From positions 2,914,001 through 2,978,000 of the forward strand of contig OZ253569.1 in NCBI GenBank assembly GCA_965262875.1: 64,000 bases of DNA, read 5' to 3'. Below the pieces are notes generated by a model. That model ran no database searches. It was not told the origin of the DNA and was given only the letters and a program-made list of their open reading frames with translations. The stretch comes from JBALVT01 sp965262875. GTDB lineage: Bacteria; Pseudomonadota; Gammaproteobacteria; Pseudomonadales; Halieaceae. The position numbers were made by a program, and so were the translations under genes. The number at the start of each line of letters is the position of its first letter. Position 1 is the first letter of the stretch. Below are positions 8,860 to 18,585 of the stretch, piece by piece.

Positions 8860-10179
8860 GGTTCTACTGGGAATCCTGTGGGTAGAGGTTGAGTTTTCCA
8901 CAGTGGAACAGAATTGAAACTCGATAGTTTTCGAAGTTTCTAAATCCTCGGGCAGCCGATTTTATTGTCTGAATCTTTGAATTAAATCCTTCTGCGGTCG
9001 CATTGGTGATGCGATGTTTCAAGTAAGTCATTATGTTGTCGAGATGTTTCTTTAGCATCTTGGCGACTGATATGACCGGCTTTAGACGTGAATGTGTCGC
9101 CCACCAGTACCCTTTCTTAAAGAACGCCCGGGCTGGTTTATCGTAGCTGTAAGTCCACAGGTCAAGCAGTGTCTCTTTGATTGCCCAGGCTCGGGCAACC
9201 TTCAACCCCTTTGATTGAAGGCCATAAAAAGTGGCTTCATCTTTTTCACTCCAGTTGTCGGGATTGCGTAACCAGGTATAGCGAGACCCGACCAGGTCAT
9301 TGATACCGGCGGCTCTTAATGTTTTATTTTCTTTGCGCCTGACTTGGTCAACCATTTTTGTAAGATAACTGACGATATGAAACTTGTCGTGAACAATAGC
9401 GGCGTTCGGTAAAGTCGCCTCAACTGCCGTCATAAATGGAACCCACATATCCACGGCAACAGCAGCTACTTCATTACGCTGCTGTTCTGGAAGCGTGGAC
9501 AGCAATGCGGTTGCCGATTCCGCCGTTCTATCTGCCACGACCTCAAGCACTCTGGACGCATTCAAATCGTACAGCAGGCTGGCATAGGATTGCCCCTTGC
9601 GAAAACTTTTTTCATCGATGCCAAGGTGTTTCACTTCCTCAACAGAGCGTCTGTCCATCCCTCTTTTCACTGCTCGGGATTGAATATGATGCACCTCATC
9701 CCACGACAGACCAAGTAGTTTTGCGGCCTGTGTCTTGTTGCTGGCAGCCGACAGCACATCAATAGCGAAACGCTCAAATAAATGCGTAAAGCGTGCCTGC
9801 GTATCTGCCCACGGTACTTTCAGGCTTTTGATTCCATGCGCTTTACAATGAATACGCGGAACCTGAGCAACTAACTGCGTCTTGAACTGCATCGTATCAA
9901 GGTGTCGCCATGTGCGTTGCTCACGATGGTCGTAAACCGAACAAAGGGCATGGCAGACACTACACGCGCCTTTCGTTCCCTTTGGCCAATCTATCTGGAG
10001 GGTAATTGATTTGTCGGTCAGGTCCGGGGTAATAGCCGTGATTTTCCATGGGTCGCTAAGCCCCAAAAGTTGAGTAAACAACGCGGTATCTTTCATTTGA
10101 ATATCTCCATAAAAAAAGACTCTTGTACCACATTCTTGACCATTGTTTGGCTTTTACCCATAGGAAACTCGGAAGAACC
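8860..10179 (-). mobile_element. ISL3-family element type I, copy 1, with 8-bp target duplication
   Basis: A 1320-bp element with terminal inverted repeats of the form GGTTCT(A/T)C(T/C)G(G/A)G, seen at 8860 and as the complement ending at 10179. It is flanked by the perfect direct repeat attttgta (8852-8859 and 10180-10187), the 8-bp duplication typical of ISL3. Removing the element plus one repeat restores the receptor frame. A nearly identical copy lies in the same orientation at 21404-22723. Confidence 0.95.
8864..10096 (-). CDS. ISL3-family transposase (type I, copy 1)
   Basis: A 410-residue DDE transposase. An N-terminal zinc-binding region (CSVCHALC) is followed by the HTH segment KTQAAKLLGLSWDEVHHIQ, then the catalytic core with HLGIDEKSF, VAVDMWVPF and the C-terminal NATAEGFNSKIQ containing the Glu. 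The start ATG at 10096 has GGAGAT just upstream. The frame is complete and differs from copy 2 at one clear residue (Ser versus Asn after DEK), so this copy may be active. Confidence 0.93.
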   Translation of the reverse strand: MKDTALFTQLLGLSDPWKITAITPDLTDKSITLQIDWPKGTKGACSVCHALCSVYDHREQRTWRHLDTMQFKTQLVAQVPRIHCKAHGIKSLKVPWADTQARFTHLFERFAIDVLSAASNKTQAAKLLGLSWDEVHHIQSRAVKRGMDRRSVEEVKHLGIDEKSFRKGQSYASLLYDLNASRVLEVVADRTAESATALLSTLPEQQRNEVAAVAVDMWVPFMTAVEATLPNAAIVHDKFHIVSYLTKMVDQVRRKENKTLRAAGINDLVGSRYTWLRNPDNWSEKDEATFYGLQSKGLKVARAWAIKETLLDLWTYSYDKPARAFFKKGYWWATHSRLKPVISVAKMLKKHLDNIMTYLKHRITNATAEGFNSKIQTIKSAARGFRNFENYRVSILFHCGKLNLYPQDSQ

Positions 10180-10187
10180 ATTTTGTA

Positions 10188-12203
10188 AGGGATCCTGAAT
10201 GCCTAGCGGCCGGGGGCGTGATCTCCTCTGCCAACCGCTGTGGTTACGACTTTATCAACTTCAGCAACGCAATCGAAGAAGAAGAGCATATACAGTTCTT
10301 CAGTGAGGCTACGTTTGATATAAACGACAGCACCACCTTGTTTGGCGAGGTAATGTTTGCCAATTCAGACGTGCCCGAATGGAAAACCTCACCCTCGTTT
10401 CCGCCACTGCTGGAAACCGATACCGATCGCTATGTTCCTGCGGACAGCCCTGCTCTTCTGGATTTTGTAGCCAACTATCCCGGTATCACCACCGGCGGAG
10501 CAGGTGGCGGTCTCGCTGGCGTTTTCCCACCTACACCGGCTGACTTTAGCGGCGGCGCCATTTATGTGGGACGTCCTATCGCTACTACCGGTCCTGCCGA
10601 GGTTGGCAGCCGCGAGCACACTACCTACCGTGTATTGGCTGGTATTGAGGGAGATTTTAGTGGTGGAGCCAGTTATACGACTTCTTTAATCTATTCTGAA
10701 AATAAATCAGAAAGCTCAACCATAGACACTTTGACGGATAACTTTCAAGCCGCATTGCTAGGCTTTGGTGGTGCAGGTTGTTCTGGCAGTGTCGCGGGCG
10801 CTAACGGCTGCGAGTATTACAACCCATTTAGTTCCGCTATCGAGGGAACGGCGAATTTTGATCCCGCTCTGGCGAATAGCCAGGCATTGCTCAACTGGAT
10901 TAAAACACCACTGGATGTGGAACTCACCAGCACCTTGACGGTATTTGAAGTTATTTTCACGGACGATCTGTGGGAGATGGGCGCTGGTACAGTTTCCTAC
11001 GCCGCTGGTTTCCAGTATCGCGATGAGGAAGTCGAGACCGAGTTCAATGATGTCGCCAATATTGACATAACACCGGGTGGCATAGACGCGACGGGCAATC
11101 CTACAGGCGCGTTCACCTTTTTGCGCGGTGGCACCAATGGCACAGTGGAACAGGATGTTTCCGCCGTGTTTGGTGAGTTGGCAATCCCACTTGCGGATAA
11201 TATTGATGTCCAACTGGCGGTTCGCTATGAAGACTACGGTAGCCAAATTGGAGACACCATCGACCCCAAGATTGCGTTTCGCTGGGACATAACCGACACG
11301 ATTACGGTGCGCAGCTCGGCCAGCACGACCTTCCGCGCTCCGTCTTTAAACCAGACCACTGGCAATAGCACCGCGTTGGAATTCATTGGCGCGGAGCTTT
11401 TGTTTAAAGCGGTGGATCGGTCGGGGAACCCCGACCTGGACGCAGAGACAGCGGACACGTTTAACTTTGGTGTGATTCTCAACCCTACTGAGAACCTATC
11501 CCTCTCGTTGGACTACTATTCGTTTGATTTCTCGGATCCTGTTGTACGCGAAGACCCCAATGCTTTGGTAAAACAAGTATCACAGCAAAATGGCGGCGTA
11601 ATATGCGGCGTTAGCCCTAATATCACCTGTGACGCAGGCGGCGGTGTCATTGCTCGCATTAGCACTTCATACGTCAATGGACCTGATATCGAAACTGACG
11701 GCTTAGACTTTAACCTCAAATACGCATTTGAGGGTTTGGGCGGCTACTGGGATCTGAATCTTGATGCTAGCTATGTGCTGAGCTACGACGTTGACGAGTT
11801 TCAGGGCAATGAAGCATTTGATGCTGTCGGACGTCTGAACTCTGCCACCTTTGTGCGCCCGATTCAGGAAGTGAAGGGGAATGTATCTCTCAATTACAAT
11901 ACGGAGAGTCATAATGTGCGTCTATCTGCGGCCTACATCGATGATTATGTCGATAACGCCACAGACGTGTTAGCAGGTACTGCCTTTGCGGACACTGCGT
12001 TCGAGCGTACTGTCGAGTCGAATACAGTTTACAACCTGTACTACACCTATAGCCTGAATCAGGGGGATTCCACCCTATCCGCCTCGGTGGTAAACCTGAG
12101 TGATGAAGATGCACCATACGTACGAGCGGACCTTCGCTATGATGCACAAACTCACAATGCATTCGGACGTATATTCAAGTTAGGTTTTACTCATAAGTTC
12201 TAG
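10188..12203 (+). pseudogene. TonB-dependent receptor, 3' part (beta-barrel)
   Basis: The 671 C-terminal residues of the receptor begun at 7948. The restored junction reads NFV-RDPECLAAGGVISSANRCG in frame. It holds the 22-strand barrel, including a typical SSASTTFRAPSLNQ segment and a C-terminus ending in FGRIFKLGFTHKF, with a terminal Phe as in outer-membrane barrels recognised by BAM. The whole protein would be about 975 residues. No signal or start remains on this fragment, so it should not be made as a functional protein. A strong terminator follows. Confidence 0.92.
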
Positions 12204-12241
12204 GCAGTCCTAGGGAGCCCGCTGACAAGCGACTCCTAACT

Positions 12242-12300
12242 AAAACCGATTTCTGGTATAAAAGGTAAGATTCCTTTTGTATCGGAATTCGGTTTTTTTT
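12242..12300 (+). terminator. Rho-independent terminator after the TonB receptor
   Basis: A long imperfect hairpin: AAAACCGA pairs with TCGGTTTT and an inner ATAAAAGG pairs with CCTTTTGTAT around a short loop. It is followed directly by a run of eight T. It lies 38 bases after the receptor stop. Confidence 0.8.
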
Positions 12301-12355
12301 GGTTTAAAAAACGCAAAAATATTTGCACTGCAGCTGTAACAACAAGGACTAGATT

Positions 12356-13053
12356 ATGAACATGCTTCCCTCATTTCGCTTGGACAATCAGATCGCTGTT
12401 GTAACAGGTGCCGGCAAAGGTATCGGTAGGGGCATCGCAATTTGCCTGGCAGAGGCCGGAGCCGATGTGGTGGTTGCCTCGCGCAGCAAAGCAGATCTGG
12501 ATGCGGTGGTTGCCGAGATTGAGGCCTTGGGTAGGCGGGCATTGGCGGTGCCCACCGATGTCACTCAGTCCGAGCAGATTGAGGCACTGGATGAGCGCTG
12601 CAAGGCGGAACTCGGCGCGCCAACTATATGGGTCAACAATGCGGGAGGTTTGCCCGATGCGACACCGCGCTACCTCGTGCGCACTCCAGAGGATCGATGG
12701 GATGCCCAGATCGACCTTAATTTAAAGTCGGTTTGGATGGGATCAGTGGTCGCTGCAAAATGCATGGGGGCCGGAGGTGCAATTATCAACATATCCTCAC
12801 ACAGACGTTGGCGGCGGAGCTCGCACCGAGCATTCGCGTCAATGCTATTGCGCCAGGTCCGGTGGCGTCACCTAACTTCTTTGATTCCACCGGGCTAACT
12901 CAAGAGCAGGTGACACCCGATGCAGGTGCTCTTGGAGTTCCTTTGGGTCGTATCGGAGCGCCGGAAGATATAGGCGCTGCGGTGGTGTTTATCGCATCAC
13001 CTGCTGCTTCCTGGATTACCGGGCAGTGTCTCTATGTTGATGGTGGTATGTAA
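12356..13053 (+). pseudogene. SDR oxidoreductase with an internal deletion removing the YxxxK active site
   Basis: The first 150 or so residues are a good SDR: TGAGKGIGRG cofactor loop, NNAGG, and INISS with the catalytic Ser. At about 12800 the sequence jumps to a different frame (12733-13053 frame) that continues with LTQTLAAELAPSIRVNAIAPG and ends with ASWITGQCLYVDGGM, the normal SDR C-terminus. The 20-25 residues that should lie between, including catalytic Tyr and Lys, are absent. A deletion that also shifted the frame explains this. The product ends at 12898 with a nonsense tail and should be inactive. Confidence 0.85.
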
Positions 13054-13057
13054 GGCC

Positions 13058-13573
13058 TTAGTCAACAATCATTGCTAATACGCTGGCAAAGGCCTTGTCT
13101 GCTATCACGGCCATTTCTTCGTCTGTGCGATCCTGAATGGGGTGTTCGACAAACACTTTTTTCGCAGTAAAACCCAATGCCTTAGCCTGGGCGAGATCGG
13201 CCTCACGAAATTGTTCCGTGAGAATATAGCCCCCGGGAATACCGCAGCTTTCCAGATCCATAATGTCATGCAAACTGCACGACGTGCACGAGCCTCAGTC
13301 GGCGAGGGCTTCTACAACCGCATCACACTCTTGAGCGATTTGCTGCTTCACCTCTAGGGGCGCAACTCGTGTCATGGTGGGCTTGGCGTATCGCTTTACC
13401 GTTACGCCTTGCTCGGTAAACAGTTGCTCAAGGCGATCTAGCAAAACATCACCGCGAGGTTTATTGATGTCCAGCAAACCCAGGGTTTTGCCCTGTAAAG
13501 TGCTCAAGCGGGGCAAGAGGTTTTTTGCGGCTGGATTTAATTCCGCCGTTGGGTCGAGAAATACTTCGTTCAT
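13058..13573 (-). CDS. UGSC-family selenoprotein (in-frame TGA read as selenocysteine)
   Basis: Read with the TGA at 13295-13297 as Sec, this is one 171-residue protein with Sec93 in the motif ALAD-U-GSCTSCSLHD. Both halves are in the same frame, and the downstream half has no good start of its own. UxxCxxC is a redox motif; UGSC proteins are a known but uncharacterised (seleno)protein family. From memory, the motif and the following LESCGIP segment resemble the selenocysteine site of glycine/betaine reductase component B. A short hairpin (TGCAC-GTC-GTGCA) starts seven bases after the TGA with G first in the loop, compatible with but not proof of a bacterial SECIS. The start overlaps the previous gene by four bases (ATGA). 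No selA, selB, selC or selD is in the window. Confidence 0.85.
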
Positions 13574-15009
13574 AAGTTTATCTCCTTGGTAACTGGCGAA
13601 CTGCCCATGTCTCCGCTGGCGAGCCAGCCACCAACAATGCCTGAGAACAGGCCGGCAGTTCCCCCAGCGCGCACAATGTTCAGGCCGCCGAGTTTGAATT
13701 TGGGTAGGTTCATATCCTTAACGTATTCTGGCATGCCTTCTGCGATGCCGTCTACACCGCCGACAATCTCGCTTCCGGGCCGAGTGGTAAACTCACATAT
13801 CTTCTCCAACACCTGCTGTTTTGACCAGTTTGCATCGGCGAAGATGCGTTGGTGCTCGGGTGCAAGAATAATAAATGCGTCGCTGACCATAGCGAACTTG
13901 GTGTGCCCGACAGTGAGTAAGCTGGCGGCGAAAGAACGGCACAAGGATTCCGGCTCACGGGACTTTTGGTCGGCCATGCCCTGCACGCCATCGGCTGCAA
14001 AGAGCGACACCGTTGACACACCCTCATCGAAACCTCTTTGAGCCGCCAGAGATTCCCAGCAGGAATTTTCTTCATCCTCAGCAAAACAGAATGTGTACTT
14101 GCCGGGGTTGCCGATGGTTGAACGGTCGACGCCACCGGGTTTGCCGCCACCGACATTGCGAATAACAAGTTGCAGGGCTCTGCCGATGGTAGCGTTGGCC
14201 CGATTGCCTTGACCAAGAGCGTTAGTGCCGCTGTTCATGCCAATGGCTTTTGCAATTGGCCCGTTGACGATAAGCATAGGTCCGGAAAACCAAGTGGTAG
14301 CCAGCAGGCCATGCATACAAAATTCTTCTATGAGACAGGCTTCTACCGCCGCAATAACCACGGGCAGGTATTCGGGTTTACATCCGGCCATTACCGCGTT
14401 GATGGCCACCTTTTCGATAGTGCAGGGTTGTAAGTCCGGGGGGACCATACCCAATACTTCCTTGGAGTCCCGGGTTGTTCCAGCCAACATGCGTACAACG
14501 CGAAGCTCCGTGGGTGGCACAACGGGTAGCCCATCGCTCCAACCTCGGTCGAAGCAGGTTTCCATTGGATCTTCGAGCTCGCCTATCTCAATGCGTCGGG
14601 ATGCCAGAGCAATATCGCCGAATCTAAGGGCCAAGGTCTCCGTCATGCCCGGCCCAACACTCATGGAGCCACACCCGGGACGAAAAGCGGGCAACTGCTC
14701 CCCCAACTGTTCCATCTCGAACAGACGCAGCCATTCGGTTCTGTCCCAACCCACCGTGCGTTCGCTCTCGCTGTCTTTGTCCAGGCGAATTACTGTGGGA
14801 ACAGTCTCGATGCTATGTCGCCAAGACTGCTCCAAATTTCTGTCGTCTCCTACCCCGTCGATATCGGCCGGAAAACTGGGGTCATCTTGCGTCCAAACCT
14901 GTAAGGATTTACCAGCTGCTTCCAGTTCGAGAAGAACTGGCTCCAACATGGCGCAAGTCGGGCAGTCCTTTTTAAGGACAACTATATATTTCAAATGGGA
15001 AGTATTCAT
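13570..15009 (-). CDS. Thioredoxin-fold fusion protein, partner of the UGSC selenoprotein
   Basis: A 479-residue protein. The first 80-90 residues look like a thioredoxin fold: a beta strand (KYIVVLKK) leads into the CxxC site DCPTCAML, followed by a cis-Pro-like ETVPTVIRL. The remaining 380 residues form an unrecognised Cys-containing region with GWSDGLPVVPPTE, FSGPMLIVNGP, and a PGCGSMSVGPGM segment just after the thioredoxin part. The start is the ATG at 15009; an upstream extension to 15183 adds an unlikely hydrophobic leader. It couples to the selenoprotein by ATGA overlap, so the two likely form a redox pair with this CxxC reducing the Sec centre (inference). Confidence 0.7.
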   Translation of the reverse strand: MNTSHLKYIVVLKKDCPTCAMLEPVLLELEAAGKSLQVWTQDDPSFPADIDGVGDDRNLEQSWRHSIETVPTVIRLDKDSESERTVGWDRTEWLRLFEMEQLGEQLPAFRPGCGSMSVGPGMTETLALRFGDIALASRRIEIGELEDPMETCFDRGWSDGLPVVPPTELRVVRMLAGTTRDSKEVLGMVPPDLQPCTIEKVAINAVMAGCKPEYLPVVIAAVEACLIEEFCMHGLLATTWFSGPMLIVNGPIAKAIGMNSGTNALGQGNRANATIGRALQLVIRNVGGGKPGGVDRSTIGNPGKYTFCFAEDEENSCWESLAAQRGFDEGVSTVSLFAADGVQGMADQKSREPESLCRSFAASLLTVGHTKFAMVSDAFIILAPEHQRIFADANWSKQQVLEKICEFTTRPGSEIVGGVDGIAEGMPEYVKDMNLPKFKLGGLNIVRAGGTAGLFSGIVGGWLASGDMGSSPVTKEINL

Positions 15010-15139
15010 CGCATCTAGTATAGGACATTTCAATGGCAAATATAGAGGGATAGCAAATGTGTAAAAACCGCTGAACAACGTTAGTATGACCCAACAACAA
15101 AGGGAAGCTGGCGAATTTTTTGCACATGCGTAGCCCCTA

Positions 15140-17065
15140 ATGCATTGTCGGGTGCAGGCATGTCTCATTGGTTTAAAGGTCATCTATAGAGTGTTGCACT
15201 ACCAAAATATACTGGCCTGCTTTTGTTGCAGCATTGTGTTGATTCTTCTTTCAGGCTGCGGCGACGGTAGTGGCGGAGAACCATCTGATAAAAGCGTGAA
15301 AAACGCCACCGTCGTTCCCTCTGGAGCAAAGCCGAACATTCTTCTTATTATGGCTGATGATTTGGGTGTAAATGACCTATCGAATTTTCAGGCCGATAAC
15401 ACTAGCGCTACACCCAACCTGGACGAACTTGCCGCTCAAGGCATTACCTTCACCCAACATTATGCCGACTCTGTTTGTTCTCCGGCACGGGCAGCACTTC
15501 TCAGTGGGCTGCATCCGGTTCGCGCAGGTTTTACCCCCAACGGACGCGGCCTGTCACCACAACTTACAACTCTGCCGGAAGCGCTGGCAGCGCAGGGCTA
15601 CACCACGTGGCACATAGGCAAGTGGCACGTCGGTGAAACATTACGGCAAGCATGGCCAGATGCTCAGGGTTTCGATCATTGGTTTGGTTTTTTGAATCAG
15701 TGGCTGTTGGCAGGAGATGAACCCGACGGCGTGCACAAGTTATCGGGGCCGCGCTACAACAATCCTTGGCTGTTGGAAGATGGCAGTGGTGGTCGTTATT
15801 ATCGCGGGCATTTGGAGAATATTCTTACTGGCAAGACTTTTGACGTGCTCGAAGATTTGTCCGAGGGCGATCAACCGTGGTTTTTGAACCTCTGGTTTTT
15901 TGGCCCGCACGATCCGGTCAGACCCGCGAAGTCATTTGCTCAGCAATATCCCGATACAGCCGCAGGGCGATATTTGGCGCTGGTCAATCAGCTTGATCAC
16001 AACGTTGGTCAAATTCTGGAACGACTCGAAGCACTGGGTCAACGTGAAAACACTATTGTTGTTTTCGTTAGCGACAACGGCGGCACCAATACTTTTCAAG
16101 ACAGCAATTATCCTTTCTTTGGCGGCAAAGGCTCTTACTACCAGGGCGCAGTGCGTACGCCTCTGATCATAAGCTGGCCCGATGGAAATGGAGCAGGTAC
16201 CAAGTATGGCGGACCTACGGCAATTTTTGATTTGTATCCAACACTCATGGCGGCAGCGGGGTTGCCCGTGCCATCAAAACTTGATGGCATAAACTTGCTA
16301 CCGGATATTTCCAACCCCAAAGAGCGCCCACGCCAATTGTATTGGGAAAACATGCTGGGGTTTGCCGCCAGGAGCGCCAATGGAAAATGGTGGTTGGCTA
16401 AAGACCCCTGGGCCGCTCCGGAGGAGGGTCTATTTCTTGCCGATCTTGAGAGTGATCCGTCGGGAGCGCTTGATGTCAGTGATGAGTACCCAAAGGAAGT
16501 TGTTCGTCTGACAGCGGCCTATCAAAAATGGCAAAAGGAAATTCACGAAATAGATATTGTTCCTGCGCTGGATAGCCGAGGGCAGGGCAAACTCATCGGT
16601 TCTGACTTTCTAAGAACGCCTGGGTTTGGGGAGTTTACTTTTGCCATGGGCGTCGAGCATGGCTTCGAAGGCAATCTCGCCAGTCAGGACAATGTGTGGT
16701 CACTCTCAATCGACGCAAATGGGGAAGTCCTCGCCGACTTCCAGTCTTTTCAACTGCGCGGACCGCTTGCGGGCGCTAGAACCTGCCACGTTGTAGCGGT
16801 GAGCGGCACTTTCACGCCCAGAATTCCGGGTATTAGAAACGTCAGGGATACTGTTGAGATGAATTTGTATGTGGATGGGGCGTTAGTTGACACATACTCG
16901 GGCGATGGCAAATTGGATGACAGTAATTTTGCAAAGCCGACTGTTATTGGGGAGCCCGAAGGGCAGGTCCATCGGCTTTTTGAACCGGTTCTCCTCAACG
17001 CTACTGTAGATCGTTCTTCTTCCTGGTCTGCTAGCAGCATTGAGCAACGGGTGTGTAATTTGTAA
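15140..17065 (+). CDS. Type I sulfatase, predicted lipoprotein
   Basis: A sulfate-ester hydrolase of up to 641 residues. The formylglycine motif CSPAR (Cys113 counting from the ATG at 15140) lies in SVCSPARAALLSG. The metal-binding MADDLG comes before it, and GKWHVG and SDNGGTNT follow, all as in arylsulfatases. A hydrophobic stretch ends in the lipobox LLSGC, so the enzyme is probably anchored in the outer or inner membrane facing the periplasm. A GTG at 15191 would give a more normal signal peptide and may be the true start. The last 150 residues have no recognised domain. It is divergent from the selenoprotein operon. A formylglycine-generating enzyme is needed but not seen here. Confidence 0.87.
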   Translation: MHCRVQACLIGLKVIYRVLHYQNILACFCCSIVLILLSGCGDGSGGEPSDKSVKNATVVPSGAKPNILLIMADDLGVNDLSNFQADNTSATPNLDELAAQGITFTQHYADSVCSPARAALLSGLHPVRAGFTPNGRGLSPQLTTLPEALAAQGYTTWHIGKWHVGETLRQAWPDAQGFDHWFGFLNQWLLAGDEPDGVHKLSGPRYNNPWLLEDGSGGRYYRGHLENILTGKTFDVLEDLSEGDQPWFLNLWFFGPHDPVRPAKSFAQQYPDTAAGRYLALVNQLDHNVGQILERLEALGQRENTIVVFVSDNGGTNTFQDSNYPFFGGKGSYYQGAVRTPLIISWPDGNGAGTKYGGPTAIFDLYPTLMAAAGLPVPSKLDGINLLPDISNPKERPRQLYWENMLGFAARSANGKWWLAKDPWAAPEEGLFLADLESDPSGALDVSDEYPKEVVRLTAAYQKWQKEIHEIDIVPALDSRGQGKLIGSDFLRTPGFGEFTFAMGVEHGFEGNLASQDNVWSLSIDANGEVLADFQSFQLRGPLAGARTCHVVAVSGTFTPRIPGIRNVRDTVEMNLYVDGALVDTYSGDGKLDDSNFAKPTVIGEPEGQVHRLFEPVLLNATVDRSSSWSASSIEQRVCNL

Positions 17066-17153
17066 GCACTTTGTGAGCGGGTTTGGTTGGTGTATTGATA
17101 TAGAGCAGCGCAACGCCTCTGCAGTGAATGAGGGGTCTCGAAAAGAACGTGTT

Positions 17154-18041
17154 TTACGTGCTCCCGATAGAGCTGGCGTTTGGTGGCGCCGATTCGATGG
17201 GCTGCCACTCCGGCCGATTAAAAATTCGACTCCACGCCTCGCCAATCGATTTTGATTTCAACACATCACCAAAGAACTGTGGAAACTCAGAAAACCGAAC
17301 CTTCAAGGGATTCACACTGTCGAAATCTCGCGCCAAGCCGTAGCGGGGACGTTTTTCCTCTTCTTTGAAGGTGGAGAATAGTCGATCCCAAACAATCAAA
17401 ATACCACCGTAGTTTTTATCCACATATTCATCGTCGCAGCCATGGTGAACGCGGTGATGGGAGGGTGTGTTTAAAACCCATTCCAGGGGCCCCAATTTGT
17501 TAATGAGCTCTGTATGAATCCAGGTTTGGTAGGCGAGTACCACCAGGCTGCCAAAGATAATGAGTTCGGCAGGAAAGCCAAGCAGCACCATGGGGAACAT
17601 TGCAAACATCGACCAGACACCTTCGAAAGCTCCAAAACGAACGCCGGTGGTCATGTTCATGTATCTCGACGAGTGATGTACCGCGTGGTGTATCCACAGT
17701 CCCCGGATTTCATGTGCTATGCGGTGTTCCCAGTAGTACAGAAAATCTGCGACAAACACCGCTAAAGCGATAGTTATCGCGCTTGCTTCAAAGCTCCAGG
17801 GGATAAAGTTTGTTTGCATATAGGAATATCCGGCGTAGGTCGCGGTAAAAAGGAATATCTGAACAATGATAAAGGGGATTTGAGTAGAGATATTGGTGAG
17901 CATATCGGCCAGTCCACGCCAGCTGAGAGTGCTTTTGAACAAACCCGCGAGAATTTCGATCACTAGTATTGCGACGCCGATCAGAAAGAAGGACTCATCG
18001 ATGTCTGTGCCAAGTTGTAAGACAAATTCATTGTTCATCAT
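17154..18041 (-). CDS. Sterol desaturase / fatty acid hydroxylase family membrane protein
   Basis: A 295-residue integral membrane di-iron protein with three to four hydrophobic segments in its first half. The histidine boxes HRIAHE, HHAVHHSS and HHRVHHGC fit the HX3H, HX2HH, HX2HH pattern of the C-4 sterol methyl oxidase/carotene hydroxylase superfamily. It probably uses O2 to hydroxylate or desaturate a lipid. The start overlaps the end of the TetR gene by 14 bases, so the two are one operon and the regulator likely controls it. The C-terminus after GLARDFDSVNP is ordinary for the family. Confidence 0.87.
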   Translation of the reverse strand: MMNNEFVLQLGTDIDESFFLIGVAILVIEILAGLFKSTLSWRGLADMLTNISTQIPFIIVQIFLFTATYAGYSYMQTNFIPWSFEASAITIALAVFVADFLYYWEHRIAHEIRGLWIHHAVHHSSRYMNMTTGVRFGAFEGVWSMFAMFPMVLLGFPAELIIFGSLVVLAYQTWIHTELINKLGPLEWVLNTPSHHRVHHGCDDEYVDKNYGGILIVWDRLFSTFKEEEKRPRYGLARDFDSVNPLKVRFSEFPQFFGDVLKSKSIGEAWSRIFNRPEWQPIESAPPNASSIGST

Positions 18042-18585
18042 GAGTTCCCGCGCCGTTGATAAAACTGTTCCATGCCAGCTCCGATGCCTGTTTGGCTGTG
18101 GCGTTTCCCTTTCGGATCATTTCCCAGGCCGCAAACAGCAGGCCGTCGAAAACCTCGCATAACCAGGCAGTGGGCAGTTGAGGGTTCAGGCCGCCCTCAC
18201 GTTTGGCGTGTTCCATCATCTCCGCCGTCTCTTGCGCTTGCCGTTTGTACTCTTTTTGAACGCCAGGATCATCATCGACCGACTGGTTGATCAAAAACCA
18301 ATATCGATCGGCCAGCGGAATCAGCGCAAACAGCATCAGCTTTATCGCCTCAGTATGGGAAGCTGCCTTTTCTGCGGCCGCCTCCGCGGCCTCATCCAGC
18401 TCGTTGATTGCAATCAGAGCCAACTCAATGGCCAGATCATCCCGACTGGGGAAGTAGCGGTGCAGGGTAGCTCTGCCCACTCCCGCAAATTCAGCAATCT
18501 CGGCCACGCTTGCGTTCGGGTTAGATTTGAAGAGTTGAAATGTGGCTTCAATAATGGCGCTTCGAGATTGTAATCGTATTTTCAT
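18028..18585 (-). CDS. TetR-family transcriptional regulator
   Basis: About 185 residues from the ATG at 18585. The N-terminal helix-turn-helix is visible in SVAEIAEFAGVGRATLHRYFPSRDDL, followed by an all-helical ligand-binding domain with an Ala/Glu-rich helix (DEAAEAAAEKAA). It is the first gene of an operon with the sterol-desaturase-like gene. A palindrome sits directly on its start codon, suggesting autoregulation. An upstream start at 18621 is in frame but would place the palindrome inside the gene. Confidence 0.88.
   Translation of the reverse strand: MKIRLQSRSAIIEATFQLFKSNPNASVAEIAEFAGVGRATLHRYFPSRDDLAIELALIAINELDEAAEAAAEKAASHTEAIKLMLFALIPLADRYWFLINQSVDDDPGVQKEYKRQAQETAEMMEHAKREGGLNPQLPTAWLCEVFDGLLFAAWEMIRKGNATAKQASELAWNSFINGAGTHDEQ

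Noticed and set aside
13058..13297. Two separate small genes (13058-13273 and 13295-13573)
   Set aside because: They are in the same frame across one TGA that falls in a UGSC motif; the second half starts only at a TTG inside the conserved motif.
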